In this document: in pieces, positions 6,267-13,080 of the stretch
Layout of the letters: each line of letters begins with the position of its first letter
Position numbering within the stretch: position 1 is the stretch's first letter
Assembly (NCBI GenBank): GCA_964509475.1
Contig: CAZDXJ010000065.1
Location: forward strand, 1-13,134
Direction: 5' to 3'
Length of the DNA stretch: 13,134 nt
Source of the DNA: CAZDXJ01 sp964509475
GTDB lineage: Bacteria; Pseudomonadota; Gammaproteobacteria; Methylococcales; Methylomonadaceae
Notes under the pieces: generated by a model
Database searches by the model: none
What the model was told of the DNA's origin: nothing
Seen by the model: only the letters and a program-made list of their open reading frames with translations
Translations under genes and position numbers: made by a program

Positions 6267-8642
6267 TCAATCCCTCAGTTTTGTATTTAAATTATCAGAT
6301 AATATATCCAATACATTGTTAACTATAGCATCAATTTTTACATCTGTAAGTGTTTGCAAGCTATCTTGGAGGATTAGGCTTAACGCAACACTTTTTTGCC
6401 CATCCGCAACACCTTTACCTCGATAAACATCAAAAATAACAATATCTTGTATCAGCGGATCTTGTATCTCCGTAATACAACGGACAATCTCGGCGACATT
6501 GATTTTTTCATCGACAATAAGCGCCAAATCGCGTTTTACCGAAGGGAATTTCGATAAGCTGGAAAATACCGGAACCCGACGTTTTTCAAGCCAGGTCAAA
6601 TCCAGCTCAAACAAGAAAACACGTTGCTCAAAACCCAGCTTTTTCTCCAGGGTTGGATGCAGCATACCCAGGCACCCTACGGCTGTGCCTTCCGGTGTGA
6701 TTAATTCTGCTGCCTGGCCTGGATGTAACGCTGGCTGTTTCGCCGCGACAAAATTCACTGACGCACGCGTCAAGGCACAGATGCATTCGACATCCGCTTT
6801 GACATCAAAAAAATCCACGTCTCTGCTTTTTTCGGCCCACTGTTCAGGCCGTACCGTTCCCAAAACCAGACCGGCCAGCTTCGGCTGTTGTTTCAATTCG
6901 CCCTGTTCACGAATAAACGTAAGCCCGGATTCAAACAGGCGTACCCGGCTCTGCTGGTGATTGATGTTTTTCAATGCCGCCTGTAACAGGCCACACCACA
7001 GCGTCGTGCGCATGACCGACATATCCGAAGCAATCGGATTTTGCAAGGCGATCGATTCAAGGCTTGGGGTTATCGCTTGCTGAATGTCCCGATCAACAAA
7101 ACTATAGGTTATCGCTTCCTGATAACCGCTATCGACCAGTAACTCTTTTATCCGATCCAATGGCAGTACCGCTTCACTGACTTTCGCCAGCGTGGAACGC
7201 ATCAACAAAGCGCTTTGCGGCAACTGATTATAACCATGAACCCGGCCAATCTCTTCAATCAGATCCGCTTCTATGGCAATATCAAAACGAAATCCGGGCG
7301 GGGTAACCTGCCAACCTTCCGAACATTCCCGAACCTGCATACCCAGGCGTTGCAAAATACCGGCAACCTCGGTATCCGGCAAATTGACACCTAACAAGCG
7401 CTGGATACGTTTTGCCCGCAATGTAATCGGCTTGCGTTCAGGCAGATATTCCTGAGCCTGAGCCTCGCTGATCGGTCCGGCCTGGCCGCCGGTAATTTCA
7501 ACAATCAGTTGTGTCGCCCGTTCAATGGCCCGGGTTTGTAGAAACGGATCAACACCGCGCTCAAAACGATGCGATGAATCGGTGTGCAAGCCATAGGTGC
7601 GCGCCTTGCCCATAATCGTTTCTGGAGCAAAAAAAGCGCATTCCAGAAAAATATCACAGGTTTCATCAGAAACGGCCGACAGTGCGCCTCCCATAATGCC
7701 CGCCAGGGCCAAGGCCTGATGTTGATCGGCTATCACCAGGGTATCGGGATTCAGACTGACGGTCTGATCATTAAGCAAGGCCAATTGTTCCCCGGGTTCT
7801 GCCTTGCGCACGATAATATCACCGGACAGCTTTGCCGCATCAAAAGCATGCAAGGGCTGGCCCAGTTCCAACAAGACATAATTGGTCACATCGACAACCG
7901 GACCCAGACTTCTTAAACCGGAACGGCGCAGTTTTTCCTGCATCCATAACGGTGTCAAAGCCTTGACATCGACATTTTTTATCAACCGTCCCAAATAGCG
8001 TGGGCAAGCCTCGGGAGCCTGATTGATGACGGCCAATACCTGCTGATGATCAACGTTATGGGTTTTCGGCTCCGGTGCGGCATAGTCCAGCCGGTTTAAC
8101 AACGCAACTTCGCGGGCAATGCCTTGCACGCTCAAACAATCGGCGCGGTTTGGAGTCAAATCCACTTCGATAACCTGATCATCCAGGGCTAAATAAGCAC
8201 GCATATCCGCACCAACCGGTGCATCGGAACGCAGTTCCATCAAACCATCGGCATCATCGGCCAAGCCCAATTCTTTTTCCGAACACAACATGCCCAGTGA
8301 CAGTTCACCGCGCAATCTGGATTTTTTTATTTTAAAATCACCCGGTAACAGAGCTCCGACCCGGGCCACAGGCGCTTTCAAACCGGCCCGCACATTGGCG
8401 GCACCACAAACAATCTGCAAGGGCTCGGCATCACCCACGCTTACATTACAAACCCGTAATTTATCGGCATTCGGATGTGCTGTTACCTCCAGCACCTCAC
8501 CCACGACCACACCGCTAAAACCGGCCGCTGCCGGCGTAACCGAATCGACCTCCAAACCCGCCATCGTCAATTGTTCAACCAGGGTTTCGGTATCGACAGG
8601 GGGATTGACAAACTCTCTCAACCAAGCTTCACTGAATCGCAT
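6267..8642 (-). CDS. pheT: Phenylalanyl-tRNA synthetase beta subunit
   Basis: The beta subunit of the alpha2-beta2 enzyme that charges tRNA-Phe; it supplies tRNA binding and editing of Tyr-tRNA-Phe. The 791-residue length is normal. In order: an EMAPII/OB-type tRNA-binding domain (about 40-148, with VTAHPNADKLRVCNV), the B3/B4 editing domain (about 210-390, with PVVDVTNYVLLELGQPLHAFDA split over 248-269), the B5 domain (about 405-475), a catalytic-like core, and the C-terminal FDX-ACB anticodon-binding domain (about 698-791, opening with SKFPSVKRDLALIV). The ATG lies 12 bases after the pheS stop, with GGAAGGGA upstream as the ribosome binding site. Confidence 0.98.
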   Translation of the reverse strand: MRFSEAWLREFVNPPVDTETLVEQLTMAGLEVDSVTPAAAGFSGVVVGEVLEVTAHPNADKLRVCNVSVGDAEPLQIVCGAANVRAGLKAPVARVGALLPGDFKIKKSRLRGELSLGMLCSEKELGLADDADGLMELRSDAPVGADMRAYLALDDQVIEVDLTPNRADCLSVQGIAREVALLNRLDYAAPEPKTHNVDHQQVLAVINQAPEACPRYLGRLIKNVDVKALTPLWMQEKLRRSGLRSLGPVVDVTNYVLLELGQPLHAFDAAKLSGDIIVRKAEPGEQLALLNDQTVSLNPDTLVIADQHQALALAGIMGGALSAVSDETCDIFLECAFFAPETIMGKARTYGLHTDSSHRFERGVDPFLQTRAIERATQLIVEITGGQAGPISEAQAQEYLPERKPITLRAKRIQRLLGVNLPDTEVAGILQRLGMQVRECSEGWQVTPPGFRFDIAIEADLIEEIGRVHGYNQLPQSALLMRSTLAKVSEAVLPLDRIKELLVDSGYQEAITYSFVDRDIQQAITPSLESIALQNPIASDMSVMRTTLWCGLLQAALKNINHQQSRVRLFESGLTFIREQGELKQQPKLAGLVLGTVRPEQWAEKSRDVDFFDVKADVECICALTRASVNFVAAKQPALHPGQAAELITPEGTAVGCLGMLHPTLEKKLGFEQRVFLFELDLTWLEKRRVPVFSSLSKFPSVKRDLALIVDEKINVAEIVRCITEIQDPLIQDIVIFDVYRGKGVADGQKSVALSLILQDSLQTLTDVKIDAIVNNVLDILSDNLNTKLRD

Positions 8643-8654
8643 GTTATCCCTTCC

Positions 8655-9674
8655 TTAATTGAATTGCTCAAGAAATTTAAGATCATTTTCAAAAAACAAT
8701 CTCAAGTCATTGATGCCATAACGCAGCATGGCCAAACGTTCCACCCCCATCCCAAAGGCAAAACCGGTAAATTGTTCGGCATCGATCTTGACGGCATCAA
8801 ACACTTTCGGATGAATCATGCCGCATCCCATGACTTCCAGCCAACCGGTATGACCGCAAACCCTGCAACCGGCACCATCGCACATCACACACTCAATATC
8901 CACTTCTGCGGAAGGTTCGGTAAAAGGAAAATAAGACGGCCGGAAACGCACCTGAATGTCCTTCTCAAAAAAAGCCCGCAAAAACTCATAGACAACGCCT
9001 TTTAAATCGGCAAAGCTTACATTTTCGTCCACCAAAAAACCTTCCACCTGGTGGAACATCGGCGTGTGCGTCAAATCGGAATCACAACGATAGACACGCC
9101 CCGGTGCAATCACCTTTAACGGTGGTGGCTCGGATTCCATCACCCGAATCTGTACCGGTGACGTGTGTGTGCGCAACAAAGTGTGGGCATCAAAATAAAA
9201 CGTATCGTGCATGGCGCGTGCCGGATGGTGCGCGGGTATATTCAAGGCTTCGAAATTGTGATAATCATCTTCAATCTCAGGCCCTTCCACGACTGAAAAC
9301 CCGGCACTGGCAAAAATACGGCTGATGCGCTGCAAGGTTATCGTAACCGGATGCAAGCCGGCAATTGTCTGCCCCCGGCCCGGCAAGGTCACATCAATAC
9401 TTTCATCAGCCAGGCGCTGTTCCAATAAACGCTTTTCCAACACCGTTTTTTTATTTTCCAGCCGGCTTTGAAACTCGGTTTTTGCCTGATTGATGGCTTG
9501 TCCGAGTATCGGCCGTTGTTCCGGATCCAATTGTCCTAATTGTTTCATTTGCCGGGTAAATTCACCTTTTTTACCCAGATATTGCACTCGCACCTGATCA
9601 AGCGTCATTAAATCGTCCGCTTGTGCAAGTTGTTCAAGCGCTTGCGCGAGAAGTGTATCAAGGGAAGTTGACAC
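8655..9674 (-). CDS. pheS: Phenylalanyl-tRNA synthetase alpha subunit
   Basis: The catalytic subunit of PheRS. The 339-residue protein has an N-terminal coiled-coil tRNA-binding arm (about 1-90), then a class II synthetase core. Motif 1 lies near 115-135 (ending VVEGPEIEDDYHNF), motif 2 is VYRCDSDLTHTPMFHQVEG (194-212), and motif 3 is GFAFGMGVERLAML (304-317). Four cysteines, C262, C265, C270 and C273 (CVMC and CRVC), form a possible zinc site absent from the E. coli enzyme but, as far as I recall, seen in many other bacteria. The start is GTG 9674: it has AGAGGG about eight bases upstream. pheT follows after 12 bases. The leader contains an attenuator-like pair of hairpins. Confidence 0.98.
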   Translation of the reverse strand: MSTSLDTLLAQALEQLAQADDLMTLDQVRVQYLGKKGEFTRQMKQLGQLDPEQRPILGQAINQAKTEFQSRLENKKTVLEKRLLEQRLADESIDVTLPGRGQTIAGLHPVTITLQRISRIFASAGFSVVEGPEIEDDYHNFEALNIPAHHPARAMHDTFYFDAHTLLRTHTSPVQIRVMESEPPPLKVIAPGRVYRCDSDLTHTPMFHQVEGFLVDENVSFADLKGVVYEFLRAFFEKDIQVRFRPSYFPFTEPSAEVDIECVMCDGAGCRVCGHTGWLEVMGCGMIHPKVFDAVKIDAEQFTGFAFGMGVERLAMLRYGINDLRLFFENDLKFLEQFN

Positions 9675-9715
9675 TGCCCTGCCCTCTTAATAAAGTGAAG
9701 TGATGGATGATAGAA

Positions 9716-9753
9716 AAACCAAAACCGGATCCACCTTTGGCCGATCCGGTTTT
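9716..9753 (-). terminator. Intrinsic terminator or attenuator between rplT and pheS
   Basis: On the minus strand AAAACCGGATC (9753-9743) pairs perfectly over 11 bp with GATCCGGTTTT (9731-9721) around an 11-base loop and is followed by GGTTTTT. This is a strong intrinsic terminator 42 bases before the pheS start. In E. coli the same junction holds the pheM attenuator, where phenylalanine supply decides read-through. Whether this one is regulated or simply limits read-through cannot be told from sequence alone. Confidence 0.85.
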
Positions 9754-9757
9754 TTAA

Positions 9758-9786
9758 GGCTATTCCCAAAACAACACGGAATAACC
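9758..9786 (-). promoter_or_regulatory. Upstream hairpin with a five-codon minigene in the pheST leader
   Basis: On the minus strand GGTTATTCC (9786-9778) pairs with GGAATAGCC (9766-9758), nine pairs including one T-G, around an 11-base loop. The loop and 3' arm hold a minigene GTG TTG TTT TGG GAA TAG (9777-9760), preceded by GAGG with the ideal seven-base spacing. One codon is Phe. The hairpin sits four bases before the terminator, the arrangement expected of translation-controlled attenuation. The minigene is very short and has only one Phe codon, so this is tentative. Confidence 0.35.
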
Positions 9787-9809
9787 TCGTTGACAGTCTT
9801 TTCGGAAGA

Positions 9810-10163
9810 TTAAAGGTTTGCCTGGGCGATTTTAGCCAATTCAGCAAACCCTTCCTTGTCACGTACCGCGATATCCGCTAATACCTTGCGATCGATATCA
9901 ACATTGGCTTTTTTCAAACCGTTCATAAAACGGCTGTATGACAAGCCACATTCGCGTGCCGCCGCATTGATACGCACGATCCACAACGAGCGAAATTGGC
10001 GTTTACGTTGTTTGCGATCACGATAAGCGTATTGTCCTGCTTTGATCACCGCTTGTTTGGCAACACGATAGACCCGGCTGCGGGCACCATAATAACCTTT
10101 GGCTTGTTTTAAAATCTTTTTATGTCTGGCTCTGGCTGTTACGCCACGCTTTACTCTAGGCAT
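9810..10163 (-). CDS. rplT: 50S ribosomal protein L20
   Basis: L20 is an early-assembling 23S rRNA-binding protein and in several bacteria represses its own operon. The 117-residue sequence is highly typical: the extended basic N-terminus PRVKRGVTARARHKKILKQAKGYYG in two parts over residues 2-26, then RKRQFRSLWIVRINAA (52-67) and SYSRFMNGLKKANVDIDRKVLADIA over 75-99. ATG 10163 has GGGA about nine bases upstream. It follows rpmI by 17 bases, and a strong terminator lies between it and pheS. Confidence 0.99.
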   Translation of the reverse strand: MPRVKRGVTARARHKKILKQAKGYYGARSRVYRVAKQAVIKAGQYAYRDRKQRKRQFRSLWIVRINAAARECGLSYSRFMNGLKKANVDIDRKVLADIAVRDKEGFAELAKIAQANL

Positions 10164-10180
10164 GATTTACGTCCCAAAAA

Positions 10181-10378
10181 TTAACTATAAGGCAGCATAC
10201 GCGCAGTCATGCGCACATCAGAAGCATGTATCATTGAGGCTTTGCGCAACTGTCTTTTTCTCTTGGTACTTTTTTTGGTCAAAATATGACGACGGTGAGA
10301 CTGATTGCATTTGAAACCGCCGGAACCGGTACGCTTGAAACGCTTCGCAGCGCCCCGATTGGTTTTGATTTTTGGCAT
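10181..10378 (-). CDS. rpmI: 50S ribosomal protein L35
   Basis: A 65-residue basic protein of the large subunit, recognised from PKIKTNRGAAKRFKRTGSG (2-20), the RRHILTKKSTKRKRQLR segment (29-45) and the end VRMTARMLPYS. ATG 10378 has GGAG seven bases upstream. Its leader carries an extended -10 promoter and a terminator-like hairpin, which suggests that rpmI-rplT is controlled separately from infC. Confidence 0.99.
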   Translation of the reverse strand: MPKIKTNRGAAKRFKRTGSGGFKCNQSHRRHILTKKSTKRKRQLRKASMIHASDVRMTARMLPYS

Positions 10379-10423
10379 TTGTTTTCTCCAATATACTCAT
10401 TAAATAACATCCCTGCGATCGAC

Positions 10424-10460
10424 AAAAACCGGATAAGGCAAAATGCGGGGCCCTATCGGG
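10424..10460 (-). terminator. Terminator-like hairpin in the rpmI-rplT leader, possible L20-type attenuator
   Basis: On the minus strand CCCGATAGGG (10460-10451) pairs with CCTTATCCGG (10438-10429), eight Watson-Crick pairs with one G-U and one C-C mismatch, then TTTTTG follows. The 3' arm can alternatively pair, as ATCCGG, with CCGGGAT just upstream (10483-10477) if one G bulges, which would break the terminator. L20 controls rpmI-rplT through leader RNA structure in E. coli and Bacillus; that this leader does so is inference from position and shape. Confidence 0.5.
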
Positions 10461-10487
10461 TTTCACAAATTCATCCATCCCGGACAA

Positions 10488-10496
10488 ATTATAACA
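10488..10496 (-). promoter_or_regulatory. Extended -10 promoter for rpmI-rplT
   Basis: The minus strand reads TGTTATAAT, a perfect TGn-extended -10 element six bases after the infC stop codon. No -35 is evident, as is usual with extended -10 promoters. Transcription would start near 10481, giving a leader of about 100 bases before rpmI. Confidence 0.55.
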
Positions 10497-10501
10497 ATAC
10501 G

Positions 10502-11026
10502 CTATTTCTTCTTTTTCGGCCCCATAACCATAACCATTTGCCGGCCTTCCATTTTTGGGAATTGCTCGACATTTGCCAGTTCTTCGAGATCTTTCTCCAA
10601 GCGTTTCAACAAATCCATGCCAATTTCACGATGCGCCATTTCACGTCCACGAAAACGGACGGTAATCTTGGTTTTATTGCCTTCTTCCAAAAAGCGAATC
10701 AAATTACGCAACTTAACCTGATAGTCACCTTCCTCGGTACCTGGCCGAAATTTTATTTCTTTAACCTGAATCTGCTTCTGTTTTTTCTTTGCAGCCTGAA
10801 GTTTTTTATTCTGGTCAAACTGATATTTGCCATAATCCATGATCTTGCAAACAGGGGGATCAGCATTTGGTGAAATTTCCACCAAATCCAGATTGGCATC
10901 ATAGGCAAGCCGTTTGGCTTCATCCAATGCAATAACACCTACTGGTTGACCATCAACGCCTATCACCCTTACCCTTCTGGCCGTGATATCGTCATTCAGA
11001 CGCGTTTCATTTTTTTTAGCAGCGAT
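10502..11026 (-). CDS. infC: Translation initiation factor IF-3 (ATC start)
   Basis: IF3 binds the 30S subunit, prevents premature 50S joining and checks the start codon. The 174-residue protein has the N-domain (RLNDDITARRVRVIG at residues 9-23, DLVEISPNADPPVCKIMDYGKY in two parts to about 70), a lysine-rich linker (AAKKKQKQIQVKEIKFRPG) and the C-domain (VRFRGREMAHREIGMDLL and the end EGRQMVMVMGPKKKK). The first ATG/GTG/TTG in frame is GTG 10966, which would delete about 20 N-domain residues that align with E. coli IF3. In frame upstream lies ATC at 11026, preceded by GGAGGAG with seven to nine bases of spacing. I take this as the start: infC is known for ATT-type rare starts, through which IF3 represses its own translation. 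It lies 24 bases after thrS. Confidence 0.92.
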   Translation of the reverse strand: MAAKKNETRLNDDITARRVRVIGVDGQPVGVIALDEAKRLAYDANLDLVEISPNADPPVCKIMDYGKYQFDQNKKLQAAKKKQKQIQVKEIKFRPGTEEGDYQVKLRNLIRFLEEGNKTKITVRFRGREMAHREIGMDLLKRLEKDLEELANVEQFPKMEGRQMVMVMGPKKKK

Positions 11027-11033
11027 GCCTCTT

Positions 11034-11040
11034 CTCCTCC
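11034..11040 (-). promoter_or_regulatory. Strong Shine-Dalgarno sequence that fixes the infC ATC start
   Basis: The minus strand reads GGAGGAG, the best ribosome binding site in the window, seven bases before ATC 11026. Its spacing supports ATC over the downstream GTG 10966. Confidence 0.8.
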
Positions 11041-11050
11041 AAACATAGAT

Positions 11051-12958
11051 TTATTTTTTATCCGCGATCTGTTTATGTAATCTGTCAATAAATTCATCAA
11101 TCGCAAGACTACCCAGATCCACACCTTTTTGCGTGCGCACCGCAACCGTTTGATTATCCAGCTCCTGATCACCGATAATCAACAAATAAGGCACGCGCTG
11201 CATGGAGTGTTCGCGAATTTTAAATCCGATCTTCTCATTTCTCAAGTCTAATTTTACCCGAATGTTGTGAGCTTCGAGTTTTTTCTTGAGCAGCAAGCTA
11301 TAGTCGGCATGGCGATCGGCGATATTCAGCAGCACAACCTGTATCGGCGACAGCCATAATGGAAAGGTTCCGGCGTGTTGTTCGATCAAAATGCCGATAA
11401 AACGTTCCAGTGAACCCAAAATCGCCCGATGTAACATGACCGGCGTCTGTTTGGAACTGTCTTCGGCAATGTAAGTCGCCTGCAAACGTTTTGGCATCGA
11501 AAAATCCACTTGAATGGTTCCGCACTGCCAAACCCGGCCAATACAATCTTTCAAAGAAAATTCGATTTTAGGGCCATAAAATGCGCCTTCCCCGGGTTGT
11601 AACCGCCAATCCAGGCCTTTATTGTTCAACGCCAACGCCAGGGCATTTTCCGCTTTGTCCCAGACCGCATCATCACCGACACGATTTTCAGGACGGGTTG
11701 ACAATTTAATCAGAATATCTTCAAAACCGAAATCCTTATAAACCTCAAACAATAAATCAATAAAGGTGGAAACTTCCTGCTGAATTTGATCTTCGGTACA
11801 AAAAATATGCGCGTCATCCTGGACAAAATTCCGCACCCGCATCAAACCATGCAAGGTTCCTGAAGGCTCATTACGATGACAGGAACCAAACTCGGCCAAT
11901 CGAATGGGTAAATCACGGTAACTTTTGATACCCTGATTATAAATCTGAACATGGCAAGGACAGTTCATCGGTTTGATGGCATAATCACGATGTTCGGAAT
12001 GGGTGGTGAAAATCATTTCTCCAAACTTGTCCCAGTGACCGGATTTTTCCCACAATGATCGATCTACGACCTGAGGTGTTTTGACCTCGGCATAGCCATT
12101 TGATCGCAATTTATCCCGGATATATTGTTCCACCTGCTGATAGATAATCCAGCCTTTTTCATGCCAAAACACCATGCCGGGTGCCTCTTCCTGAGTATGA
12201 AACAGATCCAGAACCTTGGCCAGCTTGCGGTGATCGCGTTTTTCTGCTTCCTGAAGGCGATGTAAATAGGCTTTTAAATCTTTTTTATCCGCCCAGGCCG
12301 TACCATAAATACGTTGCAACATCTCATTATTGGAATCACCGCGCCAATAAGCACCGGCGATCTTCATCAATTTGAATGCCTTCAATTTACCCGTTGACGG
12401 GACATGCGGACCCCTGCATAAATCGGTAAACTCGCCCTGGCTATAAAGCGATAGCTCCTGGTCCTGGGGAATCGACTCGATGATCTCGGCTTTGTATTGC
12501 TCGGATTGCTCCCGAAAAAAACGTACCGCTTCATCTCTTGACATCACCGAACGCTGGATCGCGAAATCCTTCCCGGCCAGTTCCTGCATCTTTTTTTCGA
12601 TACGCTGCAAATCTTCCGGGGTAAACGGTCTTTGATAAGCAAAATCATAATAAAAACCGTTTTCGATAACCGGGCCGATGGTCACTTGCGCATCGGGAAA
12701 CAGTGTTTTTACCGCCTGCGCCAATAAATGCGCGGTGGAGTGCCGGATAATTTCCAGCCCTTCGGCATCCTTTGCGGTGACAATTTGTACCTGAGCATCC
12801 TGGTCGATAACCGTACCGGCGTCAACCAGTTTGTCATTGACCTTGGCGGCCAGGGTTGCCTTGGCCAAACCCGATCCTATCGAACGAGCGACATCCATTA
12901 CTGTGACAGCGTGTTCAAATTCACGCCGGGAACCATCAGGCAGAGTGATAACAGGCAT
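11051..12958 (-). CDS. thrS: Threonyl-tRNA synthetase
   Basis: ThrRS charges tRNA-Thr and edits Ser-tRNA-Thr. The 635-residue protein has an N-terminal TGS domain (1-62), the editing domain with its HxxxH (H73, H77) and C181/H185 residues, a class II catalytic core, and an anticodon-binding domain (about 535-635). Expected zinc ligands are C333 (MNCPCH), H384 (DDAHIF) and H510 (MLHRA). Motif 2 is FGSCHRNEPSG (357-367). No Shine-Dalgarno sequence is evident before ATG 12958; the leader there is T-rich. It opens the infC-rpmI-rplT-pheST-ihfA run and follows tRNA-Val. I could not identify a tRNA-Thr-like operator as known in E. coli. Confidence 0.99.
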   Translation of the reverse strand: MPVITLPDGSRREFEHAVTVMDVARSIGSGLAKATLAAKVNDKLVDAGTVIDQDAQVQIVTAKDAEGLEIIRHSTAHLLAQAVKTLFPDAQVTIGPVIENGFYYDFAYQRPFTPEDLQRIEKKMQELAGKDFAIQRSVMSRDEAVRFFREQSEQYKAEIIESIPQDQELSLYSQGEFTDLCRGPHVPSTGKLKAFKLMKIAGAYWRGDSNNEMLQRIYGTAWADKKDLKAYLHRLQEAEKRDHRKLAKVLDLFHTQEEAPGMVFWHEKGWIIYQQVEQYIRDKLRSNGYAEVKTPQVVDRSLWEKSGHWDKFGEMIFTTHSEHRDYAIKPMNCPCHVQIYNQGIKSYRDLPIRLAEFGSCHRNEPSGTLHGLMRVRNFVQDDAHIFCTEDQIQQEVSTFIDLLFEVYKDFGFEDILIKLSTRPENRVGDDAVWDKAENALALALNNKGLDWRLQPGEGAFYGPKIEFSLKDCIGRVWQCGTIQVDFSMPKRLQATYIAEDSSKQTPVMLHRAILGSLERFIGILIEQHAGTFPLWLSPIQVVLLNIADRHADYSLLLKKKLEAHNIRVKLDLRNEKIGFKIREHSMQRVPYLLIIGDQELDNQTVAVRTQKGVDLGSLAIDEFIDRLHKQIADKK

Positions 12959-13003
12959 TTAACAAATCAATCGTAATCATCAAAACACAACCGGAAGCAC
13001 AAC

Positions 13004-13023
13004 ACCCAATTTTGGGTATAGCA
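13004..13023 (-). promoter_or_regulatory. Extended -10 promoter of thrS overlapped by a palindrome
   Basis: The minus strand reads TGCTATACC at 13023-13015, a TGn-extended -10 element. The perfect inverted repeat ACCCAA-TT-TTGGGT (13004-13017) overlaps its end and the predicted start near 13008. The -35 region is weak. This promoter would allow thrS to be transcribed independently of tRNA-Val, whose terminator lies just upstream. Confidence 0.4.
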
Positions 13024-13045
13024 TGCTTTCTTCTTATAAATAATA

Positions 13046-13073
13046 AAAAAGCATCGCGGTTGCGATGCTTTTT
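13046..13073 (-). terminator. Intrinsic terminator of tRNA-Val
   Basis: AAAAAGCATCGC pairs perfectly over 12 bp with GCGATGCTTTTT around a four-base loop, followed on the minus strand by further T residues. It lies seven bases after the tRNA-Val CCA end, so it terminates the tRNA transcript. The symmetry would also allow plus-strand termination. Confidence 0.92.
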
Positions 13074-13080
13074 CTTGAGT

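Noticed and set aside
9608..9862. 84-residue minus-strand frame with a Phe-rich RFWFFYHPSLHF stretch, considered as a PheM-like leader peptide
   Set aside because: The Phe codons lie in and after the T-run of the terminator, so ribosomes on them could not control hairpin formation; the frame otherwise overlaps pheS and rplT coding sequence.
10502..10966. infC starting at GTG 10966 (154 residues)
   Set aside because: This removes about 20 residues of the IF3 N-domain that clearly align with known IF3, while ATC 11026 has a far better ribosome binding site.
11948..11965. MNCPCH in ThrRS instead of the E. coli MNCPGH, considered as an unusual zinc-site change
   Set aside because: The true zinc ligand (first cysteine) is intact and, as far as I recall, the NCPCH form is common in Pseudomonas-type ThrRS.
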